64,000 nucleotides of DNA, from NCBI RefSeq assembly GCF_024436415.1, contig NZ_JAFMZQ010000001.1:806001-870000 (forward strand). Reading direction: 5' to 3'. This document shows positions 17,063-26,624 of this stretch, piece by piece (the first letter of the stretch is position 1; each line of letters opens with the position of its first letter). This DNA is from Pedobacter deserti. GTDB lineage: Bacteria; Bacteroidota; Bacteroidia; Sphingobacteriales; Sphingobacteriaceae. The position numbers were made by a program, and so were the translations under genes. Below the pieces are notes generated by a model, which worked only from the letters and a program-made list of their open reading frames with translations, made no database searches and was not told where the DNA came from.

Positions 17063-18868
17063 ATGCAAAAAATCAGAAACATAGCTATTATAGCGCACGT
17101 TGACCATGGCAAAACCACATTGGTTGACAAGATCTTACACTCCTGTTCCATTTTTCGGGACAACGAACAAACAGGAGAGTTAATACTTGATAACAATGAC
17201 CTGGAACGTGAGCGCGGTATCACTATCGTTTCTAAAAACGTTTCGGTCCAATATAAGGATGTTAAGATCAATATTATAGACACTCCCGGTCACGCCGACT
17301 TTGGTGGAGAAGTAGAACGCGTACTGAAGATGGCCGATGGTGTGCTTCTGTTATGTGATGCCTTCGAAGGAGCTATGCCTCAAACCCGGTTTGTGACGCA
17401 GAAAGCCTTATCACTAGGGTTGAAGCCGATAGTGGTGGTCAACAAAGTGGATAAGGAAAACTGCCGTCCGGAAGAAGTATACGAACAGATTTTTGAATTA
17501 TTCTTTAACCTGGAGGCTACTGAGGAGCAACTCGACTTCCCGGTGATCTACGGATCTTCTAAGCAGGGCTGGATGAGTACCGACTGGAAAAAGCCGACGA
17601 CGGATATATTCGCGTTGCTTGATGCAGTTGTTGAGAATATACCTCCTGCACCCGTCAACGAAGGTACGCTGCAAATGCAGATTACATCGCTCGATTATTC
17701 TTCATTCGTAGGTCGTATCGCTATTGGCCGTGTACACCGTGGAGTCATCAAAGAAAACCAGCCGGTAACATTGATCAAGCGCGACGGCAAAATGGTCAAG
17801 TCGAGAGTAAAGGAACTTTATACCTTCGAAGGGTTGGGTAAGATCAAGGTTGCCGAGGTAAAATCTGGTGATATCTGTGCGGTTGTAGGGATAGAAGGTT
17901 TTGAGATTGGTGATACTATCGCCGATTTTGATGCACCAGAACAACTGCCGGTAATTAAGATTGACGAACCTACGATGAACATGCTGTTCACGATCAATAA
18001 CTCGCCGTTCTTTGGTAAAGAAGGTAAGTTTGTGACTTCACAACGCGTTAAGGAACGTCTGTATAAAGAAATGGAGAAGAACCTGGCGCTGAAAGTGGTT
18101 GAGACAGAATCGCCTGATGCATATCTGGTTTACGGAAGGGGTATTCTTCACTTGTCTGTACTTATCGAGACTATGCGTCGCGAAGGCTATGAGATCCAGG
18201 TGGGCCAGCCACAGGTTATCGTAAAAGAAATTGACGGCGTAAAATGTGAGCCTGTTGAAACCCTGATCGTTGATGTACCCGGGGAAGTTGCCGGTAAGGT
18301 CATCGAACTCGTTACACAACGTAAAGGCGAACTTCATATCATGGAGCCAAAAGGAGATCTTCAGCACCTGGAATTTGAGATTCCTTCACGCGGAATTATC
18401 GGCCTCCGGAATAATGTGCTTACCGCCACAGCAGGTGAGGCGATCATGGCGCACCGCTTTAAGGCTTATGAGCCATGGAAAGGAACAATTCCTGGACGCA
18501 TGAATGGCGTACTTGTATCTATGGAGAAGGGCACCACCACAGCATATTCAATCGATAAACTGCAGGATAGAGGGCGGTTCTTCGTAGAGCCTGGTGTAGA
18601 CATTTACGAGGGGCAGATCCTTGGTGAGCACATCCGCGACAATGATTTGGTTATCAACGTGGTAAAAGGTAAAGCGCTTACCAATATGCGTGCCTCAGGA
18701 AGTGACGACAACACCCGTATTGCGCCTGCGATCAAGTTTTCGCTGGAAGAAGCCATGGAATATATCCAGGCGGATGAGTACATTGAGGTGACTCCGCAGA
18801 GCATGCGTCTGCGTAAAATATATCTCACAGAAAATGAGCGTAAGATAAACGCCAAGAAGTTCCAATAA
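17063..18868 (+). CDS. typA: Ribosome-associated translational GTPase TypA/BipA
   Basis: A 601-residue translation-factor-family GTPase that binds 70S ribosomes and supports assembly and stress growth. The G domain shows AHVDHGKTT (11-19), RGITIVSKN, DTPGHADF (73-80) and NKVD (127-130). EF-G-like domains follow, and the BipA-specific C-terminus includes MRASGSDDN. The product length is normal. It is a single-gene unit ended by a strong hairpin terminator. Confidence 0.97.
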   Translation: MQKIRNIAIIAHVDHGKTTLVDKILHSCSIFRDNEQTGELILDNNDLERERGITIVSKNVSVQYKDVKINIIDTPGHADFGGEVERVLKMADGVLLLCDAFEGAMPQTRFVTQKALSLGLKPIVVVNKVDKENCRPEEVYEQIFELFFNLEATEEQLDFPVIYGSSKQGWMSTDWKKPTTDIFALLDAVVENIPPAPVNEGTLQMQITSLDYSSFVGRIAIGRVHRGVIKENQPVTLIKRDGKMVKSRVKELYTFEGLGKIKVAEVKSGDICAVVGIEGFEIGDTIADFDAPEQLPVIKIDEPTMNMLFTINNSPFFGKEGKFVTSQRVKERLYKEMEKNLALKVVETESPDAYLVYGRGILHLSVLIETMRREGYEIQVGQPQVIVKEIDGVKCEPVETLIVDVPGEVAGKVIELVTQRKGELHIMEPKGDLQHLEFEIPSRGIIGLRNNVLTATAGEAIMAHRFKAYEPWKGTIPGRMNGVLVSMEKGTTTAYSIDKLQDRGRFFVEPGVDIYEGQILGEHIRDNDLVINVVKGKALTNMRASGSDDNTRIAPAIKFSLEEAMEYIQADEYIEVTPQSMRLRKIYLTENERKINAKKFQ

Positions 18869-18871
18869 GAG

Positions 18872-18902
18872 AAAGGGCCTGATTTTAATCAGGCCCTTTT
18901 TT
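18872..18902 (+). terminator. Intrinsic terminator between typA and the PfpI gene
   Basis: AAAGGGCCTGAT pairs with ATCAGGCCCTTT around a very short loop and is followed by a T run. The 12-13 bp stem flanked by A and T tracts can work in both directions. That suits its position between two convergent genes. Confidence 0.9.
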
Positions 18903-18924
18903 ATAAGTGAACGGTCAACTGCCA

Positions 18925-19488
18925 TCAGGCATGCTGACCTTCATGTACGCCTTCGGCAAATTCCTCTACAATTTTGTCGTTGAAGGCCGGTAAGTCTTGC
19001 GGACCGCGACTGGTTACCAGTCCCTGGTCTACCACTACTTCCTCGTCTACCCAGTTTGCCCCGGCATTTTCAAGGTCTACCTTAACCGTTTTTACCGATG
19101 TCAGCTTTCGACCTTCCACAACCTGGGCAGAGATCAATACCTGTGGCGCGTGACAAATGGCAGCCACTGGTTTACCTGCTTCAAAGAATGCTTTAACAAA
19201 GCTGAGGGCATCCTCATTCTTTCTCAGTGAATCGGGGTTCAGTACACCGCCGGGAAGGAGCAAGCCGGTATAGTCGCCTGGGTTTGCTTCCGCTAAGGTC
19301 TTGTCTACATCTACTTCAATCGTCCAGTCGCGATCGCCTTTCATGGCCTGGATTTTTCCAGACTCGGAAGAGATGATATGCACAGTAGCTCCTTCTTCGC
19401 GAAGGCGTTGAACCGGACTGGTCAGCTCTGATTCTTCAAAGCCGTTCTCAGATAGCACGGCTATCGTTCTGTTGCTTAATTGTCCCAT
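18925..19488 (-). CDS. DJ-1/PfpI family protein (YhbO-like)
   Basis: A 187-residue class I glutamine-amidotransferase-like protein. The nucleophile elbow is AAICHAPQ with Cys112 and His113, Glu18 lies in NGFEESEL, and LLLPGGVLNPD forms the oxyanion region. Relatives act as glyoxalases/deglycases or stress chaperones. The assignment to the family is firm; the exact activity is not. It is monocistronic, with an inverted repeat just upstream. Confidence 0.9.
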   Translation of the reverse strand: MGQLSNRTIAVLSENGFEESELTSPVQRLREEGATVHIISSESGKIQAMKGDRDWTIEVDVDKTLAEANPGDYTGLLLPGGVLNPDSLRKNEDALSFVKAFFEAGKPVAAICHAPQVLISAQVVEGRKLTSVKTVKVDLENAGANWVDEEVVVDQGLVTSRGPQDLPAFNDKIVEEFAEGVHEGQHA

Positions 19489-19501
19489 AATACAAATTTT
19501 A

Positions 19502-19535
19502 ATTGATGATCAATAGAGGCGCATGCCCCTGCGCC
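19502..19535. promoter_or_regulatory. Palindrome and hairpin upstream of the PfpI gene
   Basis: ATTGAT-G-ATCAAT (19502-19514) is a perfect 13-base inverted repeat. It is followed by GGCGCA (19518-19523) and TGCGCC (19530-19535), a second inverted repeat with a 6-base loop. Both lie within 50 bases upstream of the minus-strand ATG at 19488. An operator for a dimeric regulator is possible. The TTGAT/ATCAA halves resemble Fnr half-sites but have 1 base rather than 4 between them. Confidence 0.4.
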
Positions 19536-19612
19536 CATCATGGAATATAGGACAGATAGGCCGGAAGATTGTTTGTCATTTTTTTATTTGACCGGCTAGT
19601 TCAGCCAGCGGA

Positions 19613-20362
19613 TTAGTCGTTGGTACGCCGGTGCCGGATATAATAACTGAGCAAGTTCACCGCTATAAATACATGGTTAATGACGTTGGGGATGAGTCCG
19701 TAGTATTTCGAAAGGATGTGGAAGCGTTCTTTCAAACTGGCCAGGTGTTTTTTTTTCGATATACCGCCTACAAGATATTTGGCAACATACATCCGGGTGT
19801 TAACGATGCTCGAAGCGCGCTTGGCAGCTTTGATGATCCAGTCAATATCGGCGCTATACTTGTAACGGAGATCGAAAGGCGTGGTAATGCTTCGTCTGAT
19901 GTAAATCGCCTGATGGCTTACCGTCATCCCATACCGGAAGCTGCGCCAGTTGAACACCTCGGGAGCGCAGTGTCGCCGCTGTCCCAGGCTCTTCCATTCG
20001 GCGTCATACATCTCTGTTTCCCCATAATAAATATCTGCCGAATCGGAACTGTCGAAAACTTCAGCCACAGTTACAGGCGCATAAATTTCATCTCCGGAGT
20101 TCATGAATAAAACATAATCGCCCGTAGCCAGCGCAAGCCCTTTGTTCATGGCATCATAAATCCCCCCGTCTGGTTCAGATAAAAACCCGGCAAGCTGCGA
20201 CTGGTACTTGCCGATGATTTCCCGGGTACCATCGGTCGACGCTCCGTCGATGACAATATATTCGATGTTTCTGTAGGTTTGACGAAGTACTGAAAGCATG
20301 GTGCGCTCAATATCCTTTACATTATTGTATACGATGGTGATAACACTTAGCTTGGGCAGCAT
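19613..20362 (-). CDS. Glycosyltransferase family 2
   Basis: A 249-residue GT-A-fold transferase. It begins LSVITIVYNNVKDIERTMLS and has YIVIDGASTDGT, then SEPDGGIYDAMNKGLALATG and LFMNSGDE, which includes the metal-binding acidic motif region. These are typical of GT2 enzymes that build surface polysaccharides (WcaA/WcaE-like). No membrane anchor is obvious. It lies 14 bases downstream of a GT4-type gene on the same strand, so the two likely act on the same glycan. Donor and acceptor cannot be told. Confidence 0.88.
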   Translation of the reverse strand: MLPKLSVITIVYNNVKDIERTMLSVLRQTYRNIEYIVIDGASTDGTREIIGKYQSQLAGFLSEPDGGIYDAMNKGLALATGDYVLFMNSGDEIYAPVTVAEVFDSSDSADIYYGETEMYDAEWKSLGQRRHCAPEVFNWRSFRYGMTVSHQAIYIRRSITTPFDLRYKYSADIDWIIKAAKRASSIVNTRMYVAKYLVGGISKKKHLASLKERFHILSKYYGLIPNVINHVFIAVNLLSYYIRHRRTND

Positions 20363-20376
20363 GCAGTTTTTTAAAG

Positions 20377-21648
20377 TTAGCGCGGTTGTAAATCAATCAG
20401 TGACTGATACAATAATAAGTGTTTTTGCGCAATAACTTCTTCAGAGAATTGTGATAAAATGGTTTTTCTGGCCTCCTTTTGGATCTCGGCCGCATGTTCT
20501 TCATGATAAAGCCATTCCATCCCGGTAGCAAGGTCGGCTGCCGACTCATATTCAGCCAGGTAGCCGTTCAAAAGGTGCTTCACCATGTCGGGTATGCCCC
20601 CGGTTTTGAAAGCAACCACCGGTGTTGCGCAAGCCAGGCTTTCCATCACAGTATTGGGAAGATTATCTTCCAGGGAGGGGGTAACAAATACATCGGCTGC
20701 GGAATAACATTTTGCCAGGTGCTCGTCGTTGCTGATAGTGCCGAGAAAAGTAGTTTTAAACGGGAAATCCGGCATCTCCGTGTTCGGCTTATTTCCAAAA
20801 ACGATCAACTCAATACGCTCCTTGTCGACCCCCGGGCGGGAAGCGAGGTCGTTGAGCGCAGCAAGCAGATAAGGAGTGCCTTTGTGTTTGTCGTCGCTCG
20901 ACGGCATAAAGCCGCTCATCAGCACAAATTTGTCAGGGTTTATCCTGAGTATCCTTTTGGCTTCAGTCTTCACGTAAGGCTTGAAGACCTTGGTTTCTAT
21001 CGTGTTTGGAATTACGGTGACTTCCCGGAAACCCATCAGACTGCTCATTTTAACTGAGGCCGCCATCCAGTTGCTCGGCGCTATAATATGACAGTTCAGC
21101 TCAGAATAAGCCCTCTTTTTGCGCAGCCAGGTCTGGTGCGACTGATCGTTGGGTCCGCTCGACTTAAGCAGCGGGCAATGCCCGCATTCTTTATGAAAGT
21201 GCTCACAGGAATACCGCACATGGCATCCGCCGGTGAAGGCATTGCTATCGTGAAAAGTCCAGACAATCGGCTTTTCCAGCTCGTCAAGCTGTGCGATAAA
21301 CTTTGGCGAAAGGAAACCATGATTAACCCAGTGGAGGTGGATGATGTCGGCTTCCTGAAGTGCCGGATGTTTGATCACAGAGCGTCCGAACCACTGGAGG
21401 GAGAAAGGTGTTTTAAGCGCTTTGGTTACAGCCTTAGAGAGGTAACGCTCCGACAGGATATTAAAAATGGCGGCGGCTTTCTGAATCACAGTGTTGCTGA
21501 AGGATCCCGTTTTGCTGCTTGGTTTAAACTGGTAGTACACCATCACGCTGGAGTCTGCCCCGGACGCTTTCAGTGCATCATTCAGCCGCAGACAGGCCCT
21601 TCCGGCTCCTCCATTTCCCTCATATGTATTTAAGTGTACGACTTTCAA
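20377..21648 (-). CDS. Glycosyltransferase family 4 (GT-B)
   Basis: A 423-residue GT-B enzyme. The N-terminal half includes LNTYEGNGGAGRACLRLNDAL and IHLHWVNHGFLS. The C-terminal donor half shows FVLMSGFMPSSDDKHKG and DVFVTPSLEDNLPNTVMESL, the EX7E-type region. I accept a TTG start at 21648 because it gives the family start MKVVHLNTYEGNGG; there is no earlier ATG. A TTAATTTG element sits 5 bases upstream on this strand (21654-21661), suggesting a nearly leaderless message. Confidence 0.87.
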   Translation of the reverse strand: MKVVHLNTYEGNGGAGRACLRLNDALKASGADSSVMVYYQFKPSSKTGSFSNTVIQKAAAIFNILSERYLSKAVTKALKTPFSLQWFGRSVIKHPALQEADIIHLHWVNHGFLSPKFIAQLDELEKPIVWTFHDSNAFTGGCHVRYSCEHFHKECGHCPLLKSSGPNDQSHQTWLRKKRAYSELNCHIIAPSNWMAASVKMSSLMGFREVTVIPNTIETKVFKPYVKTEAKRILRINPDKFVLMSGFMPSSDDKHKGTPYLLAALNDLASRPGVDKERIELIVFGNKPNTEMPDFPFKTTFLGTISNDEHLAKCYSAADVFVTPSLEDNLPNTVMESLACATPVVAFKTGGIPDMVKHLLNGYLAEYESAADLATGMEWLYHEEHAAEIQKEARKTILSQFSEEVIAQKHLLLYQSLIDLQPR

Positions 21649-21679
21649 CAGGACAAATTAATTATGGACGAAAAATACA

Positions 21680-21687
21680 TATATTTG
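21680..21687 (+). promoter_or_regulatory. -7 element TATATTTG upstream of the S41 protease
   Basis: Exact TAnnTTTG match 42 bases before the ATG at 21730, in the intergenic space divergent from the glycosyltransferase operon. No clear -33 TTG at usual spacing was found. Confidence 0.5.
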
Positions 21688-21729
21688 GTAATTTACAGAA
21701 TAAAAACCACAAACAGACCCCAATTACGC

Positions 21730-24700
21730 ATGAAAAAACTTGTTTACCGCATAGCCGCTGCGCTCATGGTTTGCAGCACTTCTGTCTATGCACAAGGTGA
21801 TGCCCGCTTTACGGCTTATCCAACGCTAACGCCCGACGGGCAAACGGTTATCTTTAGTTATGAGGGCGATTTGTGGAAAGTGGCTACAGCAGGCGGCGAG
21901 GCAAGCAGGATCACGGCGATGCCGGGAAATGAGATCAGTCCCCGGGTGTCGCCCGATGGAAAATGGCTGGCGTTTTCCTCCGATCAATATGGCAATTACG
22001 ATGTGTATGTTATGCCTTTAGGCGGGGGAACCATCCGGCAGCTTACACATCATGACGCAGGAGATGAGGTAGACGGTTGGGGTTGGGATTCGAAGACCAT
22101 TTATTTTACTTCCGGGCGATATAATATGTATGCCGGATACCGCGTGGATGTGATGGGAGGTACTGCCCGCCGGTTATTCAGCAATTACTTTAACACGGTA
22201 CATAACATTGCTGAAGCACCCAATGGGGAGCTGTTTTTCAACGATACCTGGGAGAGCAGAAATTTTGCCAATCGTAAACGCTATAAGGGGGCCTATAATC
22301 CGGACGTACAGTCATATAATCCCAAGACGAAGGTTTATAAACAATACACCAACTATATCGGGAAAGATTTTTGGGCCAGTGTAGACAGAAACGGTAAGGT
22401 GTATTTTGCTTCAGACGAAGGTAACGAGGAATATAACCTCTACACCTTTGACGGGGGCAAGAAAACAGCTTTAACACGCTTTGATTCGTCTGTTAAGCGC
22501 CCCTTTGTTGCTGCATCAGGAAATAAAATAGTTTTTGAAAAGGATTATCAACTTTATCTATATGATGTTGCTTCGAAGCGTTCGGAACTCCTAAATGTGA
22601 CCATTTCCAGGAACGATGTCCTTAACAAGGAGCAGGAGTACGACGTGCGGGGATCGATCTCAGCATTTGATTTGTCGCCCGACGGCAAAAAACTGGCCTT
22701 TATTTCCAGGGGCGAATTGTTTGTGAGTGATGCCGAGGGTAAGTTTATACGGAAGATCAGCCGGCCGCTTACCGATGGCAGGTTTGCGGAGCGCGCTATG
22801 GAAGTGAAATGGCTTTCAGACAATAAGACTTTGCTGTTTAATCAGACGCATAAAGGTTACCAGAACCTTTTTACGATTGCGGCCGATGGAAAGGGCAACA
22901 TAAAACAGCTAAGCTCCGATAATGCCAACAACAGGGACATCGTGTTTAATAAAGAGCGTACCCAGGCAGTATATCTGAGCGGCAGGAATGAAGTCAGGCT
23001 CCTTGATTTAAAGTCAATGGGAAGCAGGACGATTGTGAAGGATGAAATCTGGGCTTTCCAGAACTCCAGTCCTTCTTTTTCACCAAATGGTGAATATGTG
23101 CTTTTTACGGCATTCCGCAATTTTGAGCAGGACATTCTTGTGCATCATCTCAAGAATAACAAAACCATAAACCTGACCAATACAGGCGTAACTGAGGCCG
23201 CGCCCGTTTGGTCGCCCGACGGCAAATACATTTATTTTACCAGCGACCGGACAAAGCCGAATTATCCCTTTGGCATGCAAAACAGTAAAGTGTATCGAAT
23301 GGCGCTCAACAATTATGATGCACCTTATAGAAGCGACAAATTCGATGAGCTTTTTGAAGAAAAGAAGGTCGACACCCCTGAGCCTAAGCCTGCCAAAAAA
23401 GATACTAAAGGTAAGGATAGCAAGAACAAAGACAGCAAGGGTAAATCGGTAGCCGACACCGCAAAGAAAAGCAGCAAGGAGGAGAAGCCTGTAAAGCCAG
23501 CCAATGTCATCACCATAAACACAGAAGACATTATGGATAGGGTGGAGTTGATCAGTCCGGGTTTTGGCGGGCAGTACACCATAGACGTATTTGCCAAAGG
23601 TGATAAGACCTATGTGTTTTACACGTCCAACCATGAGGGTGGCTCGCAGGCTGTATACCGTACCATTCTGGAGCCGTTTGAAGCCAACAAGACCGAAAAG
23701 GTTGCCGACGGGTATGCGGGAATTATAGAAGCTGGTGGTAAATATTATGCGCTTAGCCGGGGTGTCATCAACAAGTATAATATCGACATGAACCGAATGG
23801 ACGCCTTGAATATGGGGTATAAGTTTAACCGCAGCCTGGCGGGCGAGTTCAACCAAATGTTTTATGAAACATGGGCCGGACTGGAAGAGAATTTTTATGA
23901 CGAGAAGTTTCATGGGGTAGACTGGGCCAGGATGCAGCAACGTTATGCCGCATATTTATCTCACGTAACAAGTCGGACTGATCTACGTATACTGCTCAAC
24001 GACATGCTGGGCGAGTTGAATTCCTCTCACTTAGGCTTCAATAGTTTTGGCGCAGAAGAAGGCAAGCGTCTTAATTATGTGACTAACGAAAGCGGAATTG
24101 TGTTTGATGAGCAAAACCCCCTGAAAGTGAAATACGTTGTCGCGAAGAGCAACGGACAGCGGGAAGGTGTAAATATAAAAGCTGGTGATGTTCTGACGGC
24201 AGTAAACGGCGTTAAAATAGACCCTGCGGCAGACCGCGACCAGTATTTTACAACGCCATCTTTGGAACAGGAGATGACCCTTACACTGGAGCGGGGAGGT
24301 AAGACCATCACCGCAAAAGTGCATCCACAAAGCAGCGGCGCGCTGCGCGGAAATTTCTATGACGAATGGATTACCAGGAACCGGCAGCGTGTGAAGCAAT
24401 TGGGCAATAACCGCATTGCATATTCCTATATGAAGAATATGGGAACCGGAGAGTTGGAGCAATTCCTGCTTGATATGGTAGCCCAGGAAAATAACAAGGA
24501 GGCCATTATCCTCGACCTGCGGTACAATACCGGTGGGAACGTGCACGATGAAGTGTTGCGCTTCCTGTCGCAGCGGCCCTATCTGAAGTGGAAGTACAGG
24601 GGTGGAAACCTGTCGCCACAGAGTAACTTTGCCCCTGCGGCAAAGCCCATCGTGCTGCTCATTAACGAACAGTCACTCAGCGATGCGGAGATGACTGCGG

Positions 24701-24966
24701 CTGGTTTCAAGGAGCTGAAGCTAGGCAAGATTATTGGCACGGAGACTTATCGCTGGATCATCTTTACCTCGGCAAAAGGATTGGTAGACGGGTCGTCTTA
24801 CCGCCTTCCTTCCTGGGGCTGTTATACACTGGATGGCAAGGATCTCGAGATGACCGGCGTATCGCCCGACATCTACGTGAAGAATACTTTTGAAGACAGG
24901 CTGGCGGATCGCGATCCTCAACTGGAGCGCGCCATTTCTGAAATTTTAAAAGACCTGGGTAAATAG
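21730..24966 (+). CDS. Tricorn-like S41 family serine protease, exported
   Basis: A 1078-residue protein. A signal peptide ends near SVYAQ. An N-terminal beta-propeller with PD40/WD40-like repeats follows (for example YPTLTPDGQTVIFSYEGDLW, ISPRVSPDGKWLAFSSD, APVWSPDGKYIYFTSDR). A Lys/Asp/Ser-rich linker comes next, then a C-terminal core with PDZ domain and an S41 peptidase domain (LDLRYNTGGNVHDE; NEQSLSDAEM, probable nucleophile Ser984). This is the tricorn protease layout, in a periplasmic version common in Bacteroidota. The start at 21730 is preferred to the upstream in-frame start because it exposes the signal peptide. Confidence 0.92.
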   Translation: MKKLVYRIAAALMVCSTSVYAQGDARFTAYPTLTPDGQTVIFSYEGDLWKVATAGGEASRITAMPGNEISPRVSPDGKWLAFSSDQYGNYDVYVMPLGGGTIRQLTHHDAGDEVDGWGWDSKTIYFTSGRYNMYAGYRVDVMGGTARRLFSNYFNTVHNIAEAPNGELFFNDTWESRNFANRKRYKGAYNPDVQSYNPKTKVYKQYTNYIGKDFWASVDRNGKVYFASDEGNEEYNLYTFDGGKKTALTRFDSSVKRPFVAASGNKIVFEKDYQLYLYDVASKRSELLNVTISRNDVLNKEQEYDVRGSISAFDLSPDGKKLAFISRGELFVSDAEGKFIRKISRPLTDGRFAERAMEVKWLSDNKTLLFNQTHKGYQNLFTIAADGKGNIKQLSSDNANNRDIVFNKERTQAVYLSGRNEVRLLDLKSMGSRTIVKDEIWAFQNSSPSFSPNGEYVLFTAFRNFEQDILVHHLKNNKTINLTNTGVTEAAPVWSPDGKYIYFTSDRTKPNYPFGMQNSKVYRMALNNYDAPYRSDKFDELFEEKKVDTPEPKPAKKDTKGKDSKNKDSKGKSVADTAKKSSKEEKPVKPANVITINTEDIMDRVELISPGFGGQYTIDVFAKGDKTYVFYTSNHEGGSQAVYRTILEPFEANKTEKVADGYAGIIEAGGKYYALSRGVINKYNIDMNRMDALNMGYKFNRSLAGEFNQMFYETWAGLEENFYDEKFHGVDWARMQQRYAAYLSHVTSRTDLRILLNDMLGELNSSHLGFNSFGAEEGKRLNYVTNESGIVFDEQNPLKVKYVVAKSNGQREGVNIKAGDVLTAVNGVKIDPAADRDQYFTTPSLEQEMTLTLERGGKTITAKVHPQSSGALRGNFYDEWITRNRQRVKQLGNNRIAYSYMKNMGTGELEQFLLDMVAQENNKEAIILDLRYNTGGNVHDEVLRFLSQRPYLKWKYRGGNLSPQSNFAPAAKPIVLLINEQSLSDAEMTAAGFKELKLGKIIGTETYRWIIFTSAKGLVDGSSYRLPSWGCYTLDGKDLEMTGVSPDIYVKNTFEDRLADRDPQLERAISEILKDLGK

Positions 24967-24967
24967 T

Positions 24968-25720
24968 ATGGAGAACCTGCTGACCGATCGGGCGTTTTGG
25001 GTTAAATACTGGGAAAGTAAGACTGATCTGGCTGTACCGATCCCTGATGATTATCTTTTTCACAGCGAGCTTGCCTCACTGATACAATCTCAAAACGTTC
25101 AGACAGCTATAGAGCTGGGCGGTTTCCCTGGCTATTATGCGGTATTCCTGAAGCGCTATTTTAACCTCGACGTAACCTTGCTCGATTATTTTATTCATGA
25201 GCCCGTGACCAGGGCATTGCTGGAAGCTAATGGTCTGGGTGTGCATGATATTGCCGTTATAGAGACCGATCTTTTCAGTTATAAGCCTGAAAAGCAATAC
25301 GACCTGGTGCTGTCATGCGGACTGATCGAACATTTTAAGGATACTGCCGATATCATTCAAAGACATATCGACTTTGTCCGCCCTGGCGGTTCCCTGATGA
25401 TCACCTTGCCCAATTTCCGGGCTTTAAACGGCTGGTTTCAGAAGCGGTTCGACAAGGAGAATTACGATAAACATAATATAGACTGCATGGATCCACAGCT
25501 GCTCAGGCAGATCTGTGAACGTGCAGGTTTGGATGTGGTGCAATCAAGGTACTATGGGCATTTTAGCCTCTGGCTTGAAAATGAAAAGGAAAAGCCTGCT
25601 ACGGTGAGGCTGCTCAAAAAGACACTTTGGTTCGCCGGAAAGGTGTTTACAAAGGTGCTACCCTTTAATTCTAGGGCTTTGTCGCCCTACATCATGCTTG
25701 AAGCAAGAAAGCCGGCTTAA
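24968..25720 (+). CDS. Class I SAM-dependent methyltransferase
   Basis: A 250-residue methyltransferase. SAM-binding motif I is read as AIELGGFPGYYAVFL, with motif II-like LLDYF, and VLSCGLIEHFKD with LPNFRALNGWF follow. It starts one base after the protease stop codon and converges with a glycosyltransferase gene, overlapping by 4 bases. Given the surrounding genes it may modify a glycan or glycolipid; the substrate is not visible. Confidence 0.82.
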   Translation: MENLLTDRAFWVKYWESKTDLAVPIPDDYLFHSELASLIQSQNVQTAIELGGFPGYYAVFLKRYFNLDVTLLDYFIHEPVTRALLEANGLGVHDIAVIETDLFSYKPEKQYDLVLSCGLIEHFKDTADIIQRHIDFVRPGGSLMITLPNFRALNGWFQKRFDKENYDKHNIDCMDPQLLRQICERAGLDVVQSRYYGHFSLWLENEKEKPATVRLLKKTLWFAGKVFTKVLPFNSRALSPYIMLEARKPA

Positions 25721-26622
25721 CCACGATTGAGGCGCTGGCCGACATAGCGTTTGATGCGTTGCCACAGCGAACCTTTCCGGTTGGACAGGAAAGCTTTGAT
25801 GGCCTGATAGGCGGCGGTATCTTCTTCCAGTTTAGAAGGAAACTGCGTGATTTGCCTTGGGTTGATGACCACATTATAGATGTCATTTATACCAGAGTGC
25901 ACGCCAGAACCATCATGACCAATATTGTTGACGAGAGAATGTGAGGGGTTAAGCGTCAGACCATTTTTCAGGAAGATGGAGGCGTACCAGCGAATAGCCC
26001 AGGAATCGTTTCTCCCCCTCTTATAGTCCGTTAGCTGCTTCCAGAAATTCATGGTGCCTTCTACGGAAAAGGCTTGCCTTTTCGGTTTGTCAAACTGCCT
26101 GAGCAGCACATCGGCATCCGGTTCAAAATGTTTCCATGCCCGCTCCCATGTGGCCCAGCCCCAACTCGTTGCAGCACGGTAAAAAAAAGTTTCAGGCAGC
26201 GGCGTGTCCCGAAGCGGATACATATAGGCACCGATGTGCATCACGCGTTCCTCATCCTGATAACGCTGCAAGGCCTCATTAAAGTAAGTCAGCGTATAGG
26301 GGGAAGTGATCAGGTCATCTTCAAAAACAATGACTTTCTTATAGTCGGACACCAGCCTGGAAACTCCGGCTATGACGGATTTGGCCAGGCCAAGGTTTTC
26401 TCTGCGTTCTATAATTTCGACGGATTTAAATCCCTCTATGTTCCTTATGAGTTCCCTGACTTCCTCCACCTTCGCTTCATCGGAAGCAGATTTAGGGCCG
26501 TCCGAGAAGACAAAAAGGCGACTTTCGGAGGCAAGATCGTTTTGTTTAAGGAATTTTAGTGTGCGTTCCGTGTGATTGGGGCGGTTATAAACAAAAAGTG
26601 CAATAGGGGCAAAGGTTTGCAT
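25717..26622 (-). CDS. GT-A glycosyltransferase, GNT-I-like
   Basis: A 301-residue protein beginning IALFVYNRPNHTERTLKFL, with ESRLFVFSDGPK, RRENLGLAKSVIAGV and VIVFEDDLITSP, the last being the DxD-like metal site. The arrangement resembles bacterial relatives of GNT-I/GT2 transferases that act on surface glycans. It is the third gene of a minus-strand set with two methyltransferases. Confidence 0.82.
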   Translation of the reverse strand: MQTFAPIALFVYNRPNHTERTLKFLKQNDLASESRLFVFSDGPKSASDEAKVEEVRELIRNIEGFKSVEIIERRENLGLAKSVIAGVSRLVSDYKKVIVFEDDLITSPYTLTYFNEALQRYQDEERVMHIGAYMYPLRDTPLPETFFYRAATSWGWATWERAWKHFEPDADVLLRQFDKPKRQAFSVEGTMNFWKQLTDYKRGRNDSWAIRWYASIFLKNGLTLNPSHSLVNNIGHDGSGVHSGINDIYNVVINPRQITQFPSKLEEDTAAYQAIKAFLSNRKGSLWQRIKRYVGQRLNRG

Positions 26623-26624
26623 GC

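Noticed and set aside
19561..19612. Possible hairpin GCCGG...CCGGC after the GT2 gene
   Set aside because: The loop would be about 30 bases and there is no T run on the correct strand, so it is not a convincing terminator.
20479..21633. Plus-strand open frames opposite the GT4 glycosyltransferase
   Set aside because: The minus-strand protein has convincing GT-B motifs; the plus-strand products look unlike any protein.
23080..23940. Long minus-strand open frame (286 codons) inside the S41 protease gene
   Set aside because: It is antisense to a clearly coding gene, has no recognisable domain, and its composition is that of a shadow frame.
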